From NCBI GenBank assembly GCA_039815945.1, contig JBCBYI010000163.1, positions 1-9,536 of the forward strand: a stretch of 9,536 bases of DNA, in the 5' to 3' direction. Origin of the DNA: UBA11606 sp039815945. Its GTDB lineage: Bacteria > Actinomycetota > Acidimicrobiia > Acidimicrobiales > Aldehydirespiratoraceae. How positions within the stretch are numbered: position 1 is the stretch's first letter; every line of letters begins with the position of its first letter. The position numbers and the translations under genes were made by a program. Of this stretch, positions 1 through 6,619 are shown piece after piece. The notes beneath the pieces were generated by a model. It saw only the letters and a program-made list of their open reading frames with translations. It was not told the origin of the DNA and did not search any database.

Positions 1-355
1 GGTGAGGGTGGCTTCAGCACCCCCGAGTCTCAAGGAGACCCACTCACCTGACCAACGTCACTGGGATCTACAGCTAGGCCTCGTCGACCACTTCGATCAC
101 TTCAGCACCCGCGACCAGGTCGACCGGGGCAAGCCGGCCCCGGACCTCTTCTTGTTGGCGGCGACCAAACTCCGCCTCGATCCGGCCGACGTCCTCGTCA
201 TCGAGGATTCCCGCCACGGCTACGAAGCGGCCCGATCCGCGGGGATGCGGTGTGTGCTCGTCCCCAACGCGGTCACGGTCAACGACATCCACCCCGACGC
301 CGAGATCGTCCTCGAGTCTCTGGTCGACTTCCCGTTTGCTCGCTTCGGGTTCTGA
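1..355 (+). CDS. HAD-superfamily hydrolase, beta-phosphoglucomutase-like, C-terminal part only
   Basis: This is the 3' end of a gene whose start lies left of the window; the frame is open from base 2 to the TGA at 353-355. Counting codons from base 2, GKPAPDLF (Lys44) is the HAD motif III lysine region. VIEDSRHGYEAARSAGM (Glu68-Asp69) is motif IV, which binds the catalytic Mg2+. This spacing and wording are typical of phosphoglucomutase/phosphatase-like HADs that act on sugar phosphates or other small phosphoesters in the cytoplasm; the substrate cannot be told. VASAP near the left edge could be motif II, but the first 25 or so codons are rich in rare codons (AGG, CTA, TCA, AGT) and fit the family poorly, while everything from LGLVDHF onward is normal. 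It ends 26 bases before hemL. The family call is firm and the substrate unknown. Confidence 0.85.
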   Translation, partial: VRVASAPPSLKETHSPDQRHWDLQLGLVDHFDHFSTRDQVDRGKPAPDLFLLAATKLRLDPADVLVIEDSRHGYEAARSAGMRCVLVPNAVTVNDIHPDAEIVLESLVDFPFARFGF

Positions 356-369
356 CCCCCTCGGGTCGC

Positions 370-375
370 TAGCCT
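370..375 (+). promoter_or_regulatory. Candidate -10 element (TAGCCT) of hemL, leaderless arrangement
   Basis: TAGCCT matches the actinobacterial -10 pattern TAnnnT and ends exactly 6 bases before the GTG start of hemL. Transcription would then begin at or next to the start codon. No Shine-Dalgarno sequence is visible in the 26-base gap, which agrees with a leaderless mRNA. No clear -35 was found. The same spacing occurs upstream of the kinase gene at 2776. Confidence 0.5.
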
Positions 376-381
376 CGCCGT

Positions 382-1641
382 GTGAGCAACACGAACGCAT
401 CCCTGTTCGAACGTGGCCAATCGGTGATCCCCGGTGGCGTCAACTCGCCGGTGCGGGCGTTCGGCTCGGTCGGTGGCACGCCCTACTTCGTCGAACGCGC
501 CGAGGGCCCCTTCGTCTACGACGTCGAGGGTCGTCGATACATCGACTACGTCCAGAGCTACGGCCCGTCGATTCTCGGCCACGCCCACCCCGACGTGATC
601 GGTGCCATCCAGGACGCTGCCACGCGTGGGACCAGCTACGGCGCGCCGACCGAGAACGAGGTGCGGATCGCCGAGGAGATGACCAGTCGGGTCGAAGGGC
701 TCGAGATGATGCGGCTCGTGTCCTCGGGCACCGAAGCAGCCATGTCGGCGATCCGGCTCGCGCGCGGCGCGACCGGCCGCGACAAGATCCTGAAGTTCGC
801 CGGTAACTACCACGGCCACACCGACTCTCTGCTCGTCGCCGGCGGGTCGGGTATCGCCCAGCAGGGACTGAAGGGCTCCGAGGGCGTGACCCCGGGGGCG
901 ATCGCCGACACGGTCGTCGCGCCGTACAACATCGTGCCCGAGATCGACGAATCGATCGCCGTCGTGTGCGTCGAACCGGTCGCCGCCAACATGGGCCTCG
1001 TCGCCCCGGCCCCCGGCTTCCTCGAAGGCCTGCGCGAGGCGTGCGACGCAGCCGGCGCGATGCTGCTGTTCGACGAGGTCATCACCGGTTTCCGGCTCTG
1101 CCGGGGGAGCGCAGCCGAGTGGTTCGGCGTGCAGCCCGACGTGTGGTGCTTCGGCAAGGTCATCGGCGGCGGTCTGCCGATGGGTGCCTACGGCGCGAGC
1201 CGCGAGATCATGTCGAACATCGCCCCGCTCGGCGGGGTGTACCAGGCCGGCACCCTCTCGGGGAACCCGCTCGCGACCGCAGCGGGGCTCGCGGCGCTCG
1301 AGCACCTCACGGTCGAGGCCTACGGGGCGCTCACCGATCGCGCCACCCGCCTGCAGGAGGGCATGCAGGCCGCCTTCGCCGCCGCCGGCGTGCCCGCCGT
1401 GTTGCCGCGGGTCGGGCCGCTGCTTGGCATCTTCTTCACCGACACGGCACCCCACGATTTCGACACGGCCAAGGCCGCCGCCGACAACGGCGTGTACCCG
1501 CGCTTCTTCCACGGGATGCTCGACCGTGGCATCGCGCTGGCGCCGGGTGCCTACGAGGCCATCTTCCCCTCGCTGGCCCACGGCGACGACGAGATCGAGG
1601 CCACCATCACCGCCTGTGCCGAGGTCGCCGCGACCCTCTGA
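382..1641 (+). CDS. hemL: Glutamate-1-semialdehyde 2,1-aminomutase
   Basis: This cytoplasmic PLP enzyme converts glutamate-1-semialdehyde to 5-aminolevulinate, the last step of the C5 route to heme and other tetrapyrroles. The 419-residue product has the usual family length. It opens with FERGQSVIPGGVNSPVRAF, a HemL hallmark, and carries the class-III aminotransferase elements: SSGTEAAMSAIRLAR in the cofactor phosphate-binding region, LLFDEVITGFR with the Asp that contacts the pyridine ring, and CFGKVIGGGLPMGAYG with the Schiff-base Lys259. GGVYQAGTLSGNPLA follows as expected. The GTG at 382 gives the normal N-terminus and sits 6 bases after a -10-like hexamer, so the mRNA may be leaderless. 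The HAD gene upstream is probably unrelated in function. The gene is intact with no missing catalytic residue. Confidence 0.97.
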   Translation: MSNTNASLFERGQSVIPGGVNSPVRAFGSVGGTPYFVERAEGPFVYDVEGRRYIDYVQSYGPSILGHAHPDVIGAIQDAATRGTSYGAPTENEVRIAEEMTSRVEGLEMMRLVSSGTEAAMSAIRLARGATGRDKILKFAGNYHGHTDSLLVAGGSGIAQQGLKGSEGVTPGAIADTVVAPYNIVPEIDESIAVVCVEPVAANMGLVAPAPGFLEGLREACDAAGAMLLFDEVITGFRLCRGSAAEWFGVQPDVWCFGKVIGGGLPMGAYGASREIMSNIAPLGGVYQAGTLSGNPLATAAGLAALEHLTVEAYGALTDRATRLQEGMQAAFAAAGVPAVLPRVGPLLGIFFTDTAPHDFDTAKAAADNGVYPRFFHGMLDRGIALAPGAYEAIFPSLAHGDDEIEATITACAEVAATL

Positions 1642-1662
1642 TCCGACGTTTCTCAGAATCTT

Positions 1663-1682
1663 GGAACCACGTGCCGGGTTCC
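1663..1682 (+). terminator. Weak hairpin after hemL
   Basis: GGAACC and GGTTCC form a 6-bp perfect stem with an 8-base loop, starting 21 bases after the hemL stop. No T-run follows. It could be a weak terminator or chance; the only support is its position between two genes and the perfect stem. Confidence 0.25.
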
Positions 1683-1716
1683 CTCCGTATCCCCACTCGG
1701 AAACGCTCAACGATCT

Positions 1717-1720
1717 GGAG
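1717..1720 (+). promoter_or_regulatory. Ribosome binding site of the YceI-domain gene
   Basis: GGAG lies 5 bases before the ATG at 1726. This contrasts with hemL and the kinase gene, which lack such a site, and it supports the ATG chosen here. Confidence 0.6.
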
Positions 1721-1725
1721 CTGCA

Positions 1726-2487
1726 ATGAACATCAAGAAGCTGGCCATCGGCGCCGGCATCGGACTCGTCGTGTTGGTCGCCGCCGTGTGGTGGCTGTTC
1801 TTCTCGGGTGACACGCCCGACGCCGTCGACGTCGACGCCGCGAACGCCCAGCTCGACGCCGATCTCGCCGGCGACCCGGATGCCGACGGCGAGCCCGCCG
1901 CCACCCCCGCCGCCTCGCCGTTCGACGGCGACATCGACGCCACGTGGGTCGTCGACGACGAGATCGGCACCTTCGACTTCGAGACTGCGAGCGGCAGCTT
2001 CGCCGGCTTCCGGGTCGACGAGGAACTCACCATCGGTGAGGTCGTCGCCGTCGGCCGCACCGGCGGCGTGAGCGGCGCCGTGACCATCGAAGGTGGCCGG
2101 CTCACCGGTACCGACATCACGGTCGACATGGCGGCCATCACCTCCAACGACTCTCGCCGTGAGGGCCCCATCCGCGGAGCCATCATGGCGAGCGACTTCC
2201 CCGAGGCGACCTTCGTGCTCACCGAGCCGGTGAACCTGCCCGACGGCCTCGCCGACGGCGAGGTCGTCACCGTCGATGCCGTCGGTGATCTCACCGTCGC
2301 CGGCACCACCAACCAGGCGACGTTCACCATCAACGCGCTGGTCCGTGACGACGGCTTCGGCGTGATCACCGGTTCGACCACCATCACATGGGAGGACTAC
2401 GGCGTGAGCGCGCCGAGCGCCCCGATCGTCGTGTCGATCGACGAGAGCGGCATCGTCGAGTTCCAGCTGATCGTCACCAAGGGCTGA
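1726..2487 (+). CDS. Membrane-anchored YceI-domain protein
   Basis: The 253-residue product has a short basic start, one hydrophobic segment (about residues 6-26), then an acidic, Ala/Pro-rich linker (about 30-65). The rest, from DATWVVDDEIGTFDF to the end, is a YceI-like domain. Family-typical parts are visible: the opening W-x-V-D strand, a central stretch with SNDSRREGPIR, then DFPEATF, and a late TTITWEDYGVSAP. YceI domains form a lipocalin-like beta barrel that binds polyisoprenoids or amphiphilic lipids; the ligand here is unknown. The segment has no lipobox cysteine, so it is more likely an uncleaved anchor displaying the barrel outside the membrane. The following 79-residue gene begins 5 bases after the stop, so the two are probably translated from one mRNA. 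The domain call is strong and the physiological role open. Confidence 0.9.
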   Translation: MNIKKLAIGAGIGLVVLVAAVWWLFFSGDTPDAVDVDAANAQLDADLAGDPDADGEPAATPAASPFDGDIDATWVVDDEIGTFDFETASGSFAGFRVDEELTIGEVVAVGRTGGVSGAVTIEGGRLTGTDITVDMAAITSNDSRREGPIRGAIMASDFPEATFVLTEPVNLPDGLADGEVVTVDAVGDLTVAGTTNQATFTINALVRDDGFGVITGSTTITWEDYGVSAPSAPIVVSIDESGIVEFQLIVTKG

Positions 2488-2492
2488 TCGCG

Positions 2493-2732
2493 ATGGTCGA
2501 CCCGGACACCGAGGCGTACGACGAATCGTCGAACCTCGGTGTCCGGGTCTTCCTCGTCATGAGCCTCTGCGCTGGTGCGCTGATCACCCTGGCCTTGCTC
2601 AACACCTTCGTGTTCATCGACGACTGTGACCCGTCGGAGAACGCCGATCTGGCCACCAAGTCGACGGCGGAACTCGACGAGCTGTGCGGGGTCGACCGGG
2701 ACTTCGTCTTCATCGATGAGCCCCGCGGCTGA
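2493..2732 (+). CDS. Small single-span membrane protein, unknown function
   Basis: This 79-residue protein was not recognised as any family. It has an acidic N-terminus (residues 1-14), one hydrophobic segment (about 17-42, VRVFLVMSL to FVFI) and a polar acidic tail with two cysteines (Cys45 and Cys65) that could pair if the tail is extracytoplasmic. The ATG lies 5 bases after the stop of the YceI gene. A possible Shine-Dalgarno AAGGG at 2479-2483 is inside the end of that gene, which points to coupled translation and a shared role at the membrane. Codon composition matches the neighbours, and the frame stays open across a hydrophobic segment of plausible length, so it looks like a real gene. 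A role as a partner of the YceI protein is inference from position only. Confidence 0.7.
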   Translation: MVDPDTEAYDESSNLGVRVFLVMSLCAGALITLALLNTFVFIDDCDPSENADLATKSTAELDELCGVDRDFVFIDEPRG

Positions 2733-2763
2733 GGCCTCTTCGGCACGACGACCGGCGGCCCTC

Positions 2764-2769
2764 TACCCT
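2764..2769 (+). promoter_or_regulatory. Candidate -10 element (TACCCT) of the kinase gene, leaderless arrangement
   Basis: TACCCT fits TAnnnT and ends 6 bases before the ATG at 2776, the same geometry as at hemL. The sequence around it (CTACCCTCGCCCG) closely resembles the hemL one (CTAGCCTCGCCG). No Shine-Dalgarno is present. Transcription would start at the ATG. Confidence 0.5.
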
Positions 2770-2775
2770 CGCCCG

Positions 2776-3873
2776 ATGGCCCAGCACCCGGTTCCCACGT
2801 CGCTCGATCAGATCACCGCGAAGGTGATGACCGAGGCGCTGCGTGCGAGCGGCTTCGCCGACGTGACGGTCGCATCGGTGGCCACCGAGCGCATCGCGGT
2901 CGGTGAGGGCTTCCTCGGCGAGTTGGCCCGGTTGACGATCGAGTACTCGGCCGGCGCCGGCCCGGCGACGGCCATCGCCAAGATCCCGACCACCGACTCC
3001 GGCCTGAAGCCGATCGGCGATCTGCTCGACGTCTACGGCCGCGAGCATCGGGCCTACGCCAACCTGCTCCCGAAGATGAAGGTGCGGACCCCGCAGGCGT
3101 ACCTCAACGTCGGCGACGACGAGACGCTGGCGTATTGCCTCGTGCTCGAGGACGTCGGCGGGCATGCCGCCGGCGATCATCACGCCGGCGCCACCCTCGA
3201 TCAGGCCCGGGCCGCGATGGTCGCAGCGGCCGGGGTCCACGGTCGCTGGTGGAACCAGGTCGATGAGCTCGACTGGGTGCCGCCGATCGACAGCCCGCTC
3301 AACATGGGCCTCCAGGGGATGTTGGAAGCGAGCTGGCCGACGGTCGTCGACCACTACGGGGCACAGCTCGGCCCCGATGTCGTCGCCCGGCTCGAGTCGT
3401 ACCTCCCGACCGTGAGCGACATGTTCGCCTCGTTCGGCGAGTCGAGCCGCACCCTGACCCACAACGACTTCCGGCTCGACAACATGTTCTTCGACGGCGA
3501 CGAGCTCGTCCTCATCGACTGGCAGCTGCTCGGCCGAGGTGACGGCATGGGCGACGTCGTGCCGTTCCTCACCTGCAACCTCGACAGCGAGATGCGGCGA
3601 GCCCACGAGTCCGATCTCATCGACCTCTATCGCGACGCGATCGAGGCGATGGACGCCGGCTACGTCCAGCTCGAGGATCTGATGAATGCCTATCGCCTCA
3701 CGCTCAACTTCTGGCTGTGTGCCTGGCTCCACAACTCGGTGACGAAGGGCGAGACCACCCAGCGGGGCGAAGAACTGTTCGAGCGCATCATCAGCCGTAC
3801 CCTCGACGCCTACGTCGAGCACGAGGCCTGGGAGCTCATCGGCGCCCACGACCTCACGCCGGAGATGCGCTGA
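2776..3873 (+). CDS. Phosphotransferase of the aminoglycoside/EcKL (CHK kinase-like) family
   Basis: The 365-residue cytoplasmic protein has the protein-kinase-like fold elements of the APH/choline kinase group. AIAKIP (Lys69) is the ATP-anchoring lysine, YGREHRAY (Glu90) its likely salt-bridge partner, LTHNDFRLDN (His229, Asp231, Asn236) the catalytic Brenner-type loop, and VLIDWQ (Asp248) the metal-binding aspartate. The catalytic loop reads H-N-D rather than the H-G-D of classical aminoglycoside kinases, a form common in the EcKL/DUF1679 branch. Such enzymes phosphorylate small hydroxylated compounds (choline, ecdysteroids, antibiotics). The substrate here cannot be deduced, and the protein should not be read as a resistance gene. 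The ATG at 2776 is preferred because a -10-like hexamer ends 6 bases before it. Upstream in-frame sequence overlaps the preceding gene. It converges on pgi. Confidence 0.88.
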   Translation: MAQHPVPTSLDQITAKVMTEALRASGFADVTVASVATERIAVGEGFLGELARLTIEYSAGAGPATAIAKIPTTDSGLKPIGDLLDVYGREHRAYANLLPKMKVRTPQAYLNVGDDETLAYCLVLEDVGGHAAGDHHAGATLDQARAAMVAAAGVHGRWWNQVDELDWVPPIDSPLNMGLQGMLEASWPTVVDHYGAQLGPDVVARLESYLPTVSDMFASFGESSRTLTHNDFRLDNMFFDGDELVLIDWQLLGRGDGMGDVVPFLTCNLDSEMRRAHESDLIDLYRDAIEAMDAGYVQLEDLMNAYRLTLNFWLCAWLHNSVTKGETTQRGEELFERIISRTLDAYVEHEAWELIGAHDLTPEMR

Positions 3874-3905
3874 GGGTCAGCGGTGGTCGGCCAGCTCGAC
3901 GATCG

Positions 3906-3925
3906 CGTCGGGACCGAGCCCGACG
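3906..3925. terminator. Hairpin in the convergent gap between the kinase gene and pgi
   Basis: CGTCGGG and CCCGACG form a 7-bp perfect stem around the 6-base loop ACCGAG. It sits in the 77-base gap between the 3' ends of two converging genes, where a bidirectional terminator is expected. No T-run follows on either strand, which is not unusual for GC-rich actinobacteria. The call rests on position and pairing only. Confidence 0.45.
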
Positions 3926-3950
3926 AACGCGTTCCACCGGCGTGGTCGAA

Positions 3951-5609
3951 TCAGCGGCCTCGCATGGTTCGGTATCGCTCGATCAAGGCGTTGGTCGACG
4001 CGTCGTGGCCGAGGTCGGGTGTGTCGTCGCTCGTGAGCTCGGGGATGATCGCCACCGCCAGCACCTTGCCGAGTTCGACGCCCCACTGATCGAAGCTGTT
4101 GAGGCCCCACACGACACCCTGGGTGAAGACCTGGTGCTCGTAGAGGGCGACCAGCTGGCCGAGCACCGACGGCGTGAGGGCCGGCGCCATGATCGTGGTC
4201 GAGGGTCGATTGCCCGGGAACGTGCGATGCGACACGAGCAACGGATCCGTCTCGGTCTCGGCGACCTCCGCAGCCGTCTTGCCGAACGCGAGCGCCTGGC
4301 TCTGGGCGAAGCAGTTGGCGACCAGCAGATCGTGGTGGGCCTCCACGCCGGCGAACTCGGCGTCGGAGTGATCCGGTGCGCCGAACACGATGAAGTCGGC
4401 CGGGATCACCGTGCTGCCCTGGTGCAGCAGCTGGTGGAACGAGTGCTGCCCGTTGGTGCCCGGCTCACCCCAGATGACCGGGCCGGTCTCGTAGGTGACC
4501 GGCTCGCCGTCGATACGCACCTGCTTGCCGTTGGACTCCATGTCGAGCTGCTGGAGGTAGGCGGGGAAGCGGTGGAGGGAACGCGAGTAGGGGAGCACGG
4601 CGCGGCTCGGCAGGTCGCAGAAGGTGCGGTACCAGACCTCGATCAGGCCGAGGAGCGCCGGCACGTTCTCGTTGAGAGGTGTGGCGGCCATGTGCTCGTC
4701 GACCGCTCGGAAGCCGGCGAGCATCTCGCCGAACGCTTCGGGGCCGACGGCCAGCATGAGCGACAGGCCGATGGCGGAATCCATCGAGTAGCGACCGCCG
4801 ACCCAATCCCAGAAGCCGAACATCGTGTCGGTGTCGATGCCGAACGCGGCGACCTCGGTGGCGTTGGTCGACACGGCGACGAAGTGTTTGGCCACCGCAT
4901 CGTTGCTGTCGCCGACGGTGTCGGTGCCGAGCGCAGCGGTGAGCCACGAGCGGGCCGAGCGGGCGTTGGCGAGGGTCTCCTGGGTGGTGAACGTCTTCGA
5001 CGAGATCACGAACAGCGTCGTGGCCGGGTCGAGGTCGTGCACCGCGTTGTAGAGATCGGAGCCGTCGACGTTGGACACGAAGCGGCAGCGGATGCGTTCG
5101 TGGCGGAAGGCGGCGAGCCCCTCGTAGGCCATCACCGGGCCGAGATCGGAGCCGCCGATGCCGATGTTGATCACCGTCTCGATCGGCGCGCCCGTGGCAC
5201 CGACCCACTCGCCGGACCGGACCCGGTCGGCGAAGGTACCCATCCGGTCGAGCACCTCGTGCACGGCCGGCACGACGTTCTCACCGTCCTCGATCACCTC
5301 GGTGCCGGTCGGCGCCCGCAGTGCGGTGTGGAGCACGGCCCGATCCTCGGTCGAGTTGATGCGTTCGCCGGCGATCATCGCGGCGTACCGATCGGCCAGG
5401 CCGACCTCGTCGGCGAGCGCCACGAGGGCATCGACGATCTCGGAGGTGACCCGATGCTTCGAGAGGTCGACCGTGAGGTCGGCGACGGACAGGGTCATGC
5501 GCTCGACCCGTTCGGGGTCGGCGGCGAAGAGCGCTCGCAGGTCGAGATCGTCGAAGGTGGCGGCGTGGCCCTCGAGGGCACGCCAGGCGTCGGTCAGTGA
5601 GGGATCCAC
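3951..5609 (-). CDS. pgi: Glucose-6-phosphate isomerase
   Basis: This cytoplasmic enzyme interconverts glucose-6-phosphate and fructose-6-phosphate in glycolysis and gluconeogenesis. With the GTG at 5609 the product is 552 residues, close to the 549 of the E. coli enzyme. Family hallmarks appear in order: IGIGGSDLGPVMAYEGL for phosphate binding, FVISSKTFTTQET (PGI signature), DMESNG with Glu358, WGEPGTNGQHSFHQLLHQG with His389 (ring opening), and FDQWGVELGK with Lys515. These match the E. coli catalytic Glu355, His386 and Lys514 by spacing. The frame is open a further 84 codons upstream, but that stretch is Arg/Ser/Thr-rich and unlike PGI, and it overlaps the neighbouring divergent gene, so GTG 5609 is preferred. 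No Shine-Dalgarno is obvious. A degenerate GAACAT lies 6 bases upstream and could be a leaderless -10, but weakly. Confidence 0.96.
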   Translation of the reverse strand: MDPSLTDAWRALEGHAATFDDLDLRALFAADPERVERMTLSVADLTVDLSKHRVTSEIVDALVALADEVGLADRYAAMIAGERINSTEDRAVLHTALRAPTGTEVIEDGENVVPAVHEVLDRMGTFADRVRSGEWVGATGAPIETVINIGIGGSDLGPVMAYEGLAAFRHERIRCRFVSNVDGSDLYNAVHDLDPATTLFVISSKTFTTQETLANARSARSWLTAALGTDTVGDSNDAVAKHFVAVSTNATEVAAFGIDTDTMFGFWDWVGGRYSMDSAIGLSLMLAVGPEAFGEMLAGFRAVDEHMAATPLNENVPALLGLIEVWYRTFCDLPSRAVLPYSRSLHRFPAYLQQLDMESNGKQVRIDGEPVTYETGPVIWGEPGTNGQHSFHQLLHQGSTVIPADFIVFGAPDHSDAEFAGVEAHHDLLVANCFAQSQALAFGKTAAEVAETETDPLLVSHRTFPGNRPSTTIMAPALTPSVLGQLVALYEHQVFTQGVVWGLNSFDQWGVELGKVLAVAIIPELTSDDTPDLGHDASTNALIERYRTMRGR

Positions 5610-5705
5610 GGGCCCATGTTCGCGGGTCCCGTGGCCCTGTGCCGTGACCGTGGACGTCGGCCCGCGACGGGTCGAACGCCTCATGTCCGCGAAGCAGCTC
5701 GTTCC

Positions 5706-5711
5706 TAGGCT
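5706..5711 (+). promoter_or_regulatory. Candidate -10 element (TAGGCT) of the metallopeptidase-like gene
   Basis: TAGGCT fits TAnnnT and lies in the 115-base gap between divergent pgi and the peptidase-like gene. Transcription would begin around 5718, giving a 7-base leader before ATG 5725. An in-frame GTG at 5716 is the alternative start. This makes the further upstream in-frame ATG at 5683 unlikely. Confidence 0.4.
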
Positions 5712-5724
5712 CGATGTGATCTCC

Positions 5725-6501
5725 ATGCGTGATGTCCGTCGAACGCTTCGTCTGACCGGCTTCGGCCTCGCCGCTTGCCTCGGCGCGTTCATCGTCGCGT
5801 CCGACGACGGCGGGATCCGCACCGATGTGGGTACTGCAGGACTGTCGATCGGCGCCGACACCGCACGTGCGGTCGAACGGGTGGTCTATCGCCACGACGT
5901 CGTCCGTCTCGGCGACGTCGTCGTGGTCGATGGCGAACCGTCGGCCGCGATCACCGACGACCGCATCGCCGCGCTGTGGGAGATCGTCGACTCGACCTGG
6001 CCCGCGTCCTACGACGGTGATCTGCGCCAACTCTCGGTCATCGACGAGGGCGAGCGAGGCCTGGTCGGCGTCGTGCATCCGGCGACCACGGGCGGATGGA
6101 TCCTCAGCCTCGACGCGGCCGACCTCGACGACCGCCGACTCCTCGAGGAGACGATCGTCCACGAACTCGCCCACGTCGTCACCCTCGACCGCACCGTGTT
6201 CGCCTTCGGTGACGCTGCATGCGACGGGGTCAGGATCGCGCTCGGCTGTGCCGCCGACGGAAGCGTGTTGGCCGAGTTCGCCATGACCTTCTGGCCCGGC
6301 GACGACGGGGGCGAACGCAGCGGCGACTTCGTCAACGACTACGCCGCGAGTTCCGCCCACGAGGATCTCGCCGAGACCTTCACCAGCATGGTCATGGGGT
6401 GGACCCCCGCCGGAGAGATGATCGACGCCAAGGTCGCGCTGATCGAAGCCGACGCCGAACTCGCAGCACTGGCCGACGAGCTCCGCACGATCATCGGCTG
6501 A
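5725..6501 (+). CDS. Membrane-anchored or secreted zinc metallopeptidase-like protein (HExxH)
   Basis: The 258-residue product begins with an arginine-rich stretch, then a hydrophobic segment (LTGFGLAACLGAFIVAS, about residues 10-26) that could be an uncleaved anchor or a signal peptide. The rest would be outside the membrane. HELAH (His146, Glu147, His150) is a zinc-peptidase HExxH. About 63 residues later AHEDLAETF places Glu213 (or Glu217) as a likely third zinc ligand, the layout of gluzincins such as the anthrax lethal factor-like and related bacterial families. Cys166 and Cys175 flank a short loop and may pair. The catalytic pattern is clear; the substrate and exact family are not. A closely spaced -10-like hexamer supports ATG 5725, with GTG 5716 and ATG 5683 possible. 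It is divergent from pgi and converges on the cytochrome c gene. Confidence 0.75.
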   Translation: MRDVRRTLRLTGFGLAACLGAFIVASDDGGIRTDVGTAGLSIGADTARAVERVVYRHDVVRLGDVVVVDGEPSAAITDDRIAALWEIVDSTWPASYDGDLRQLSVIDEGERGLVGVVHPATTGGWILSLDAADLDDRRLLEETIVHELAHVVTLDRTVFAFGDAACDGVRIALGCAADGSVLAEFAMTFWPGDDGGERSGDFVNDYAASSAHEDLAETFTSMVMGWTPAGEMIDAKVALIEADAELAALADELRTIIG

Positions 6502-6511
6502 ACCGGCTCGC

Positions 6512-6554
6512 CCGGTCGGTGGCCCGGACGCGAAGCGACCGGACCCGTCGGGCC
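6512..6554. terminator. Overlapping hairpins in the convergent gap before the cytochrome c gene
   Basis: Two alternative stems occupy this GC-rich stretch. CCGGTCG (6512-6518) pairs with CGACCGG (6536-6542). GGCCCGgACG (6521-6530, one bulged base) pairs with CGTCGGGCC (6546-6554). A pyrimidine-rich stretch, TTCGTCATTCTCTC, follows on the plus strand. Position between two converging stop codons supports a terminator for the peptidase-like gene and perhaps for the cytochrome c gene. The remainder of the 118-base gap holds nothing recognisable. Confidence 0.4.
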
Positions 6555-6619
6555 CGGCCGTTCGTCATTCTCTCAGACTGTGTTGTGGCAGATCGTGGAG
6601 TGCCAGATGGCGGAGTGGA

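Noticed and set aside
220..1710. Long open frame on the minus strand (about 496 codons)
   Set aside because: It lies opposite hemL and has the Arg/Gly/Val/Asp-rich, featureless composition of an antisense frame in GC-rich coding DNA; hemL has all family motifs.
2710..3849. Open frame of about 379 codons on the minus strand
   Set aside because: It mirrors the kinase gene, whose catalytic motifs are intact on the plus strand.
3877..4110. Minus-strand frame ending in a protein-like tail (RWNAFVGLGPDAIVELADHR) just beyond the pgi stop
   Set aside because: The tail looks plausible, but the rest is an out-of-frame reading of pgi, with no start codon after the pgi stop. A frameshifted pgi extension is unlikely because pgi already ends at the family's usual point.
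3717..5600. Long open frame on the plus strand (about 627 codons)
   Set aside because: It is the antisense shadow of pgi, with low-complexity Arg/Gly/Glu/Val/His-rich sequence and no recognisable domain.
5610..5861. N-terminal extension of pgi up to an ATG at 5861 or 5684
   Set aside because: The added residues are Arg/Ser/Thr-rich, unlike PGI, and would overlap the promoter and start of the divergent gene; GTG 5609 gives the normal length.
5281..6360. Open frame of about 359 codons on the minus strand bridging pgi and the peptidase-like gene
   Set aside because: It overlaps two well-supported genes in wrong frames and shows no family motif.
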